NCBI GenBank assembly: GCA_023415845.1
Contig: JAEZJB010000359.1
Span: 1-6,480, forward strand
Origin: Chloroflexota bacterium
GTDB lineage: Bacteria > Chloroflexota > Chloroflexia > Thermomicrobiales > UBA6265
DNA: 6,480 nt
Direction: 5' to 3'
Part shown: positions 1 through 5,341 of the stretch, in pieces
Layout: each line of letters begins with the position of its first letter
Position numbering within the stretch: position 1 is the stretch's first letter
Position numbers and translations under genes: made by a program
The notes under the pieces: generated by a model
Told to the model about the DNA's origin: nothing
Database searches by the model: none
What the model saw: only the letters and a program-made list of their open reading frames with translations

Positions 1-470
1 TTGAGGGGGAAGTTGAACGGCGAAATGCCGGCCACCGGCCCAATGGGAAACCGGCGGGTGATCCCGAACCGATTCTTCGAGGTGGGCAGCAGATCGAGCG
101 GCATCACCTCGCCCAGAATCCGGCTCGCTTCCTCGGCGGCAACCTGAATGGTGAAGGCGCCGCGGTCCACTTCCACGGTCGCGTCGTTGACCGGCTTCCC
201 GACTTCGGCGACAAGCGTCGCGATCAGATCGGCGCGCCGCTTGCGGACACCTGCCGCCAGGTCGTGGAGCAGGGCGGCGCGCTCAAAGACAGGCGTGGAT
301 TTGAACGAGCAGAACGCCCGTTGGGCTGCCACTGTTGCCCGTTCCAACTCGGCGGGTCCTGCCAGGAATGTCTCACCAACGGTTGAGCCATCCCAGGGAT
401 TGGTCACGGCAAGCGGTCGGTCAGTCTGGACGAACTCTCCATCGAGCAGGATGGGAAAGGTGCGGGTCAT
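1..470 (-). CDS. NAD(P)-dependent aldehyde dehydrogenase, N-terminal part (cut by window edge)
   Basis: This is a partial gene: 156 codons from an ATG at 470 to the left edge, with no stop. It encodes the N-terminal third of an aldehyde dehydrogenase superfamily protein (usually about 470-490 residues), a cytosolic enzyme that oxidises an aldehyde to its acid with NAD(P)+. Visible family features are the opening strand 'ILLDGEFVQT', 'NPWDGSTVGET' at residues 24-34, 'EVGKP' at 89-93, and 'GPVAGISPFNFPL' at 144-156. The last contains the PFNFP motif, whose Asn153 matches the conserved oxyanion Asn of the family. The catalytic Cys and general-base Glu lie outside the window, so activity cannot be judged. 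The start is supported by a strong GGAGGA five bases upstream (475-480). It is the third gene of the leftward series, after nuoG and nuoI, but a hairpin separates it from nuoI. The PFNFP (not PWNFP) form and 'MPLDLLPTSKNRFGITRRFP' region recall the lactaldehyde/phosphonoacetaldehyde dehydrogenase-like branches. The substrate is not determinable. Confidence 0.93.
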   Translation of the reverse strand, partial: MTRTFPILLDGEFVQTDRPLAVTNPWDGSTVGETFLAGPAELERATVAAQRAFCSFKSTPVFERAALLHDLAAGVRKRRADLIATLVAEVGKPVNDATVEVDRGAFTIQVAAEEASRILGEVMPLDLLPTSKNRFGITRRFPIGPVAGISPFNFPL

Positions 471-490
471 CGGGTCCTCCTGAATGAACG

Positions 491-522
491 ACGCCCGGGA
501 GCGTCTGGAGTCTCCCGGGCGT
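491..522 (-). terminator. GC-rich perfect hairpin between nuoI and the aldehyde dehydrogenase gene (possible terminator or attenuator)
   Basis: Bases 491-501 pair perfectly with 512-522: an 11-bp stem containing CGCCCGGGAG and a 10-base loop. It lies 29 bases past the nuoI stop codon and about 10 bases before the Shine-Dalgarno of the downstream gene. On the transcribed strand the stem is followed by CGTTCATTCA, which is not a U-tract, so it is not a textbook intrinsic terminator. It could end or attenuate the nuo message, protect the nuoGI 3' end, or fold near the next ribosome binding site. An 11-bp perfect stem is very unlikely by chance in a gap this small. The structure is certain from sequence; the role is inferred. 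Confidence 0.45.
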
Positions 523-551
523 ACTGGCGTTGTAGATCTCGATCGACGCGA

Positions 552-1058
552 TTAGTAGAGTTCCGACGCGTGATCGCGGAAGCGATCGTAGCGGTTGGGG
601 GCATTGGTCTGCTGGTTTTCGGGACCAACACCCGATTCCCACCAGATCGGAGCCTGGGCGCCAATCGCGGCCAACTCTGTCTTGGTGTAGATCAAGCCAT
701 CGCGTTCGAGCACTGAGAGCTCGTACTCCTGGCTCATCGTGATGGCGTCCACCGGGCAAACCTGGGAACACAGCCCGCAGAACATGCAGCGTCCGGCCTT
801 GAGGATGAACTCCCCAAGCTCCCGGTCGCCTTCTTCCGACGGCACGACATGCATTTCCAGGCACGACGTCGGGCAGATGCGCGCGCAGAGACCGCAGGCC
901 ACGCAGAGCGCCTCACCGGTGTCCGGATCGGCCCGGAGCGACGGGAGGCCGCGGAACCGGGGCATCATGGCCCGCTTCACTTCGGGATATTCCTGCACCA
1001 CCTTTGGCTTGACCAGGCGGCGCAGGGTAACGCCGAAACCCTTCACTTCATCGAGCAT
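552..1058 (-). CDS. nuoI: NADH-quinone oxidoreductase subunit I (complex I 2x[4Fe-4S] ferredoxin subunit)
   Basis: NuoI carries iron-sulfur clusters N6a and N6b, which pass electrons from the NuoG side of the peripheral arm to the quinone-reducing end of respiratory complex I, at the cytoplasmic face of the membrane. From the ATG at 1058 the protein is 168 residues, a normal length. Two complete ferredoxin motifs are visible: CVACGLCARICP (Cys52, 55, 58, 62) and CMFCGLCSQVCP (Cys91, 94, 97, 101). Before them is the family-typical 'KGFGVTLRRL...YPEVKR...PRFRGLP' segment, which distinguishes NuoI from generic ferredoxins. An in-frame TTG at 1061 would add one residue. I prefer the ATG because GGAAGGA sits 7 bases before it, against 4 bases for the TTG. 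The gene lies 40 bases after the nuoG stop and is surely cotranscribed with it. The C-terminal tail after residue 135 is polar and unremarkable. The stop is TAA at 552-554. Confidence 0.96.
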   Translation of the reverse strand: MLDEVKGFGVTLRRLVKPKVVQEYPEVKRAMMPRFRGLPSLRADPDTGEALCVACGLCARICPTSCLEMHVVPSEEGDRELGEFILKAGRCMFCGLCSQVCPVDAITMSQEYELSVLERDGLIYTKTELAAIGAQAPIWWESGVGPENQQTNAPNRYDRFRDHASELY

Positions 1059-1065
1059 CAAGAAG

Positions 1066-1072
1066 TCCTTCC
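1066..1072 (-). promoter_or_regulatory. Ribosome binding site of nuoI, decides ATG over TTG
   Basis: GGAAGGA on the minus strand lies 7 bases upstream of the ATG at 1058 but only 4 bases upstream of the in-frame TTG at 1061. The spacing favours the ATG. Confidence 0.6.
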
Positions 1073-1098
1073 GGTATGGACGGAGACAGGCCGCACAT

Positions 1099-3447
1099 TT
1101 ACGGGACGATGGTTGGGTGCAGCGGCCCGGTCGAATTCGTCAGGTAGGTCATGCCCTGGGGCTGGAACTGCTCCACCGGCGTGACAATCCCGCCGCGCTC
1201 GAGTCGCGCGTAGGTGATGCCGGCATACCCGGGGACCAGTGAGGCGATTTCGGCCATGATCGTGCTGGCGTGACCCTTCGGGAAGGTGTATCCCATCCGG
1301 TCGGCAACCGCGCCGACGATCTCGGTCGAGGAGTGGGCCTCACCAAGGGCCGGGACCGCAGTGCGAACGCGCTGAACGGTGCGGTCGTAGCTGGTGAAGG
1401 TGCCGTCCTTCTCAAGATTGAGCGCGAGCGGCAGCACCACATCGGCTTGCTGGGCCAGCGGGGAGTCGTAGGCATCGACGACCACCAGGTAATCGAGCTT
1501 CGGCAACACCGCGAAGAGCTCGTCATTGATCGCCGAGTGCCGTGTTCGCAGCCCGGCCTCAATCCAGAGTGCCTTGACCTGGCCTTCCTCGATCGCCTTG
1601 GGTAGGTCGGCGAGGCCGATGCCGTCAGTGTCCGGCAGCGACACCATGCCCGATGCCGAGCGGCCATTCCAGGCTCGCTCGAACCGGTCGCGGACTTCGC
1701 CATCGGTGACCGCGAAGCCACCGGGCAGGAATTGCGGGGATGCTCCCAGGTCGGTGGCGCCCTGGTAGTTGGCCGGGCCACGCATCGAGGCGACACCCGC
1801 GCCGGGGCGACCAATATTACCGGTCACGAGGCTCAGGTTCGTGCAGGCGGTCTGGACCTTGCCGGCATCGCCATAGGCCAGCGACGAATCCTGCTGGGCA
1901 GTGGTGTTGAAGATGGCACCAGCCGGATAGTCTCCCTCGGCGGCACCATCCGCCAGCTCGTGCTTGCCGGTGACGAAGAGGACAGCGGCCTCCGTGATCT
2001 TCGCCGCCGGAACGCCGGTCTCGGACTCCACGGCAGCAAGGTCGATCTTTGGCAGACCAGCGGTGTCACCCGTGGCAATCCCGAGCCGAACGACCTCGCT
2101 CGCAATCGCGTTGACGAGCAGGTCGGTGGTGCCGGGCTTCGGCTGCAGCCAGAGTGCCGCCCGGTTGCAGAGTGGATAGTGGTCGGTCGAAATCACCGTG
2201 ATCCGCGCTTCGCGATAGAGTCGCGAGTGGTTGATCCAGTAGGACACGATCGGTGACGTTTCGAAGATCGACGGGCCCACCACGATGATGTTCTTCACGG
2301 CGGTGAACAGTTCCTGCAGGTTGTTGGTGCTGGAAACGTCGATTCCGAGGGCGTTGCGGGTCGCCTGCTCGACTGCAAGCTGTTCCGGGGTCAACAGGCG
2401 GTCGATCGAGTTCGACTGCATCACCGCGCGCGAGAACTGCTGGAGCGTGTAGACCTCTTCGTTCGTGCTCTCGGCCGAGGTGAGGGCCGCGAAGGATTCA
2501 CCCCTGAACTTCGGCAGCGCGGTCGCGACCTGGTCGAGCGCCTCGTTCCAGGTCACTTCGTAATACTGGCCGTCGTTGCCCTTCACCCGCGGATAGTAAT
2601 TGCGCTCGGGGGACTGAATCTGTTCGTGACCCCACTTGCCCTTCTCGCAGGTGTATCCGTGGTTGACGCCGCGCTCCCAGAGGTGCGACACACGCCGGAC
2701 AATCCCCTTGTTGGACTCAATGTTCAGGGTGCAACCGACATCGCAGAAACCGCAGATGGTTTCGGTGGTATCGAGTTCCCACGGGTGATGTCCGAAGTGG
2801 CGGTCGGTGAGGGCACCCACCGGGCAGACGGCGATGCACATGCCGCAGTTGGTGCAGTCGGTGTTTGCCAGGTCATCGCCGAATGCCGGGGTGATCGTGG
2901 CCTCGAGGCTGCGGTTCGCCGATTCGATCGCAATCACGCCCACCACTTCGTCACAGACGCGGGTGCAGCGATTGCACATGATGCAGCGGTCCCACTTGTA
3001 ATCAATGGTGCTGCTGAAGTGCTCGTACGGCTGGGCCAGCTTGGGTCGCCGGTAGGGATTGGCGTTGATGTTGTGCAGGTAGGTGTTGTCCTGCAGGTAG
3101 CATTCGCCTGATTTGTCGCATGTGGGGCAGTCGAGCGCATGGTCGATCAGGTACATCTGCAGGATGTACTGGCGCGACTGAATGACCTGCGGGGAATGCG
3201 TCAGCACTTCCATCCCCTCGGCGAGGGGAGTGGTGCACGATTCGATTAGCCCACCGCGCCGGCCGAGAATCTCAACCGTGCAGATGCGGCAGGAACCCCA
3301 GGGCCGCAGGAGCGGTTGATAGCACAGATTGGGGATTTCGATGCCGTTGAGGCGGGCCGCTTCAAGAATGAACGTTCCCTGGGGGACGGTGATTTCCTGG
3401 TTGTTGATCTTGCCGGTGACCATTTTGGTTTGTGTGGTCGTCACCAT
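1099..3447 (-). CDS. nuoG: NADH-quinone oxidoreductase subunit G (complex I large Fe-S subunit, formate-dehydrogenase-like type)
   Basis: NuoG carries the iron-sulfur chain leading from the NADH-oxidising subunit toward NuoI in complex I. From the ATG at 3447 it is 782 residues. Domains in order: a 2Fe-2S ferredoxin fold at about 10-80 with Cys42, 53, 56 and 71; the His-Cys cluster motif HALDCPTCDKSGEC with His103, Cys107, 110 and 116; a four-Cys group CIMCNRCTRVC (Cys155, 158, 161, 165); a second full motif CTNCGMCIAVCP (Cys198, 201, 204, 208); an N7-type motif Cys232, 235, 239 and 267; then a molybdopterin-oxidoreductase-like domain to about 720. In that domain I see no Cys at the position of the catalytic Cys/Sec of formate dehydrogenases, so it is probably structural. 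The full second ferredoxin motif is more than classical NuoG has. The reading frame stays open upstream to 3615, but those 56 codons look non-coding and a GGAGG precedes the ATG at 3447. It leads a divergent unit with nuoI; nuoE, nuoF and nuoH are not adjacent. An alternative is the diaphorase or electron-transfer subunit of a hydrogenase or formate dehydrogenase, made less likely by NuoI next door. Confidence 0.92.
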   Translation of the reverse strand: MVTTTQTKMVTGKINNQEITVPQGTFILEAARLNGIEIPNLCYQPLLRPWGSCRICTVEILGRRGGLIESCTTPLAEGMEVLTHSPQVIQSRQYILQMYLIDHALDCPTCDKSGECYLQDNTYLHNINANPYRRPKLAQPYEHFSSTIDYKWDRCIMCNRCTRVCDEVVGVIAIESANRSLEATITPAFGDDLANTDCTNCGMCIAVCPVGALTDRHFGHHPWELDTTETICGFCDVGCTLNIESNKGIVRRVSHLWERGVNHGYTCEKGKWGHEQIQSPERNYYPRVKGNDGQYYEVTWNEALDQVATALPKFRGESFAALTSAESTNEEVYTLQQFSRAVMQSNSIDRLLTPEQLAVEQATRNALGIDVSSTNNLQELFTAVKNIIVVGPSIFETSPIVSYWINHSRLYREARITVISTDHYPLCNRAALWLQPKPGTTDLLVNAIASEVVRLGIATGDTAGLPKIDLAAVESETGVPAAKITEAAVLFVTGKHELADGAAEGDYPAGAIFNTTAQQDSSLAYGDAGKVQTACTNLSLVTGNIGRPGAGVASMRGPANYQGATDLGASPQFLPGGFAVTDGEVRDRFERAWNGRSASGMVSLPDTDGIGLADLPKAIEEGQVKALWIEAGLRTRHSAINDELFAVLPKLDYLVVVDAYDSPLAQQADVVLPLALNLEKDGTFTSYDRTVQRVRTAVPALGEAHSSTEIVGAVADRMGYTFPKGHASTIMAEIASLVPGYAGITYARLERGGIVTPVEQFQPQGMTYLTNSTGPLHPTIVP

Positions 3448-3459
3448 GTGTGGGGAACG

Positions 3460-3464
3460 CCTCC
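3460..3464 (-). promoter_or_regulatory. Candidate ribosome binding site of nuoG with wide spacing
   Basis: GGAGG on the minus strand lies 12 bases before the ATG at 3447, a little farther than ideal. The next in-frame ATG (3423, residue 9) has no purine-rich site of its own, so 3447 remains the best start. Confidence 0.5.
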
Positions 3465-3684
3465 GTACTGCGGTGCCGGTGGTGCGGTCACAGCAATGTG
3501 TCCGCCGATCATCATTTGAGGGACCGGTCGCGCCGAAGGCCATGCGAGTGGTTTCGTCCGGAAATGCGGCCCCCAGCGACCTTGCTGACGGGGCAGGAAT
3601 CATTCGCAACTCCACCCGTCAATGTCGCGATCATGGTAGCACAACGGACGCTTACACTCGGGAAGCGGGACGCCCCGGCCATGG

Positions 3685-3700
3685 TAAAATTCGCCGCGAA
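3685..3700 (+). promoter_or_regulatory. Weak -10-like element with small palindrome upstream of gatB
   Basis: TAAAAT at 3685-3690 matches five of six positions of a sigma-70-type -10 box. It runs into a short palindrome, TTCGC-c-GCGAA (3690-3700). It would give a leader of roughly 90 bases before gatB. No good -35 is found 16-18 bases upstream, so this is only a candidate. Confidence 0.25.
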
Positions 3701-3776
3701 AATGCAGGGACTTGCCCCTGTATTCCCCACTTCACATCCGAGCCGGAAGTGTCCCATCCGTCCGGCAGGTATTGAC

Positions 3777-3782
3777 AGGAAG
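3777..3782 (+). promoter_or_regulatory. Ribosome binding site of gatB, decides between GTG starts
   Basis: AGGAAG lies 7 bases before the GTG at 3790 and only 1 base before the GTG at 3784 (3 bases if just AGGA is counted). Spacing therefore favours 3790, with 3784 as the alternative two codons upstream. Confidence 0.55.
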
Positions 3783-3789
3783 CGTGCCC

Positions 3790-5250
3790 GTGGCTCTGGC
3801 GGTTGAAACAACATATCGAACGGTGATTGGGCTCGAGGTTCACGCCCAGGTGCTCACGGCCAGCAAGATGTACTGTGGCTGTGCCTCCACCTACGCCAAT
3901 GCCGAGCCGAACACTCACGTGTGTCCTGTCTGTCTCGGCCTGCCGGGAGCCTTGCCGGTCATCAACCGGGCCGCCGTCGAAACGGTGATGCGCACTGGCA
4001 TGGCCCTCAACTGCGAGATTCCCGACTTCTGCAAAATGGACCGGAAGAACTACTTCTATCCGGACCTGCCGAAGGGATACCAGATTTCGCAGTACGACCT
4101 CCCGCTTTGTATTAATGGAAGTATCACCTTCGAAGTAGATGGCCGGGAGGTAGTCGCCGGCATCACGCGCGTGCATATGGAAGAGGACACCGGACGCCTG
4201 GTCCATGCCGCCGACGGGGCAACCCTTGTTGACCTCAACCGCTCCGGCGTGCCGTTGATGGAGATCGTTGGCGATCCCGACCTCACTTCCCCCGAGGAAG
4301 CCCGCGAATACCTGGTGGCGCTCCGCCGCATCCTGCGGTACATCGGCGCCTCGACCGGCAACATGGAAGATGGCGCCTTCCGGTGCGACGCGAACATTTC
4401 GATTCGCGCCACCGATGACAGCTATATCGGCCCCAAGGTCGAAATCAAGAACATGAACTCCTTCCGTGCCGTCGAGCGTGCGCTCCGGTTCGAGGAGCAG
4501 CGCCAGCGGGAAGTTGTCGCGGCCGGCGGCGAACTTGTCCAGGAAACACGGGGCTGGAACGAGAGCCGTGGCGTGACGCTGTCGCAGCGCACGAAGGAAC
4601 AGGCGCATGACTACCGCTATTTCCCGGAGCCAGACCTTCCGCCACTGAGTGTCGATGACGAATTCCGCGACCGCGTCCGGACCTCGCTCCCGGAACTCCC
4701 TGCGGCGCGATACGAGCGGTTTCTTGCCACCTATGGCCTGGCTACCGCCGATGCTGCCCTCCTGACCCAGGAACGACCGATTGCCGATGCGTTCGAAGCT
4801 GTGGCCGTGCAGGTCGGTGACGCTGGCCAGCACCAGGCCATTGCCAACTGGATCGTCAACGACATCATGGGGCTTGCCCGGGCGCGATCGTTGCCCGTCG
4901 ACGAGCTCCCCCTTTCAGTCACGCAGATTGCTGACCTGGTCGTACTGGTGCGCGACGGCAAGTTGACTGCTCGCGCTGCAAAGGATCTCCTGCCCCAGCT
5001 CGAATCTGGTGAGGAAATTTCGGCGGCTGCCGAGCGGCTCAACCTGCTCTCGCTCGACAATACCGACGAAGTACTCGCGGCCGCACGCGCGGCAGTCGCC
5101 GACAACCCGGCGGCAGTCGCCGATTTCCGCGGCGGCAAGCAGGCGGCGATTGGACGTCTCATCGGCGAGACGATGCGAAAAACGGGTGGGCGAGCCAAAC
5201 CCGACGATGTTCGAGCAATGCTGCTCAAGGTTCTCAGCGAGGGAGACTAG
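3790..5250 (+). CDS. gatB: Aspartyl/glutamyl-tRNA(Asn/Gln) amidotransferase subunit B
   Basis: GatB is the kinase and tRNA-binding subunit of the cytosolic GatCAB complex. It phosphorylates the side chain of Glu or Asp misacylated on tRNA(Gln) or tRNA(Asn), so that ammonia released by GatA converts it to Gln or Asn. From the GTG at 3790 it has 486 residues, close to the usual 475-480. Evidence: the opening 'YRTVIGLEVHAQ'; paired cysteines YCGC (Cys29, 31) and VCPVC (Cys45, 48) as in the zinc site; the family signature MDRKNYFYPDLPKGYQISQ at 83-101; 'VHMEEDTGR' at 128-136; 'VEIKNMNSFRAVERAL' at 217-232; 'DYRYFPEPDLPP' at 274-285; and a C-terminal helical/YqeY-like tRNA-binding domain ending with 'MRKTGGRAKPDDV'. 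The frame is open back to a TTG at 3712, but the extra 26 residues are not family-like. gatA and gatC are not in the window. The gene is divergent from nuoG and is followed after 91 bases by glutamate dehydrogenase on the same strand. It appears intact. Confidence 0.97.
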   Translation: MALAVETTYRTVIGLEVHAQVLTASKMYCGCASTYANAEPNTHVCPVCLGLPGALPVINRAAVETVMRTGMALNCEIPDFCKMDRKNYFYPDLPKGYQISQYDLPLCINGSITFEVDGREVVAGITRVHMEEDTGRLVHAADGATLVDLNRSGVPLMEIVGDPDLTSPEEAREYLVALRRILRYIGASTGNMEDGAFRCDANISIRATDDSYIGPKVEIKNMNSFRAVERALRFEEQRQREVVAAGGELVQETRGWNESRGVTLSQRTKEQAHDYRYFPEPDLPPLSVDDEFRDRVRTSLPELPAARYERFLATYGLATADAALLTQERPIADAFEAVAVQVGDAGQHQAIANWIVNDIMGLARARSLPVDELPLSVTQIADLVVLVRDGKLTARAAKDLLPQLESGEEISAAAERLNLLSLDNTDEVLAAARAAVADNPAAVADFRGGKQAAIGRLIGETMRKTGGRAKPDDVRAMLLKVLSEGD

Positions 5251-5341
5251 CAGTCAGCAACAGATAGTCGGAAAATACGCACGTCATCAGGACCGCGAGT
5301 AGCTGCGCTGGTGGTTCAGCACGCAGCCAGAAAGGTTCCCT

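Larger units (their letters stand above)
3448..3789. other. Divergent intergenic region between nuoG (left) and gatB (right)
   Basis: This 342-base stretch separates two divergently transcribed genes and must hold promoters for both. I see no tRNA, no T-box or other riboswitch pattern, and no conserved small ORF. The open frames across it, in both directions, are upstream extensions of the two genes or overlaps with them, and their translations look like nothing recognisable. The part nearest gatB (about 3685-3720) is locally AT-richer and holds the only promoter-like signal. On the nuoG side I could not find a -35/-10 pair with acceptable spacing. Short inverted repeats are present at about the frequency expected by chance. 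Confidence 0.6.

Noticed and set aside
421..864. 147-codon minus-strand frame overlapping nuoI and the aldehyde dehydrogenase start
   Set aside because: It overlaps nuoI out of frame and would include the intergenic hairpin. nuoI is secure from its two ferredoxin motifs.
3448..3615. 56-codon upstream in-frame extension of nuoG
   Set aside because: Its composition is unlike an N-terminal domain of the family, and a GGAGG precedes the later ATG, which starts the conserved 2Fe-2S domain at the usual distance.
3586..3621. Inverted repeat TGACGGG (3586-3592) / CCCGTCA (3615-3621) in the divergent region, considered as an operator
   Set aside because: Seven-base arms with a 22-base gap are expected about once by chance in a 340-base region, and no promoter pair is placed around it.
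3772..3777. TTGACA resembling a perfect -35 box
   Set aside because: It lies immediately before the gatB ribosome binding site and start codon. A -10 would fall inside the coding sequence, and none is evident at 17 bases.
3652..4833. 393-codon open frame on the minus strand, antisense to the first part of gatB and reaching into the intergenic region
   Set aside because: It is a mirror of gatB codon bias in GC-rich DNA. The gatB frame carries all the family motifs and the antisense translation resembles no known domain.
5089..5123. 14-base direct repeat GCGGCAGTCGCCGA at 5089-5102 and 5110-5123
   Set aside because: It encodes 'AAVAD' twice within the family-conserved 'DNPAAVADFRGGK' region of GatB. 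Similar residues with the same codon preference explain it; it is not an insertion.
5303..5326. Short imperfect hairpin (CTGCG-CTG / CAG-CA-CGCAG) in the gatB-glutamate dehydrogenase spacer, considered as a terminator or riboswitch
   Set aside because: The stem is short with a bulge and no T-run follows; no known riboswitch pattern was recognised.
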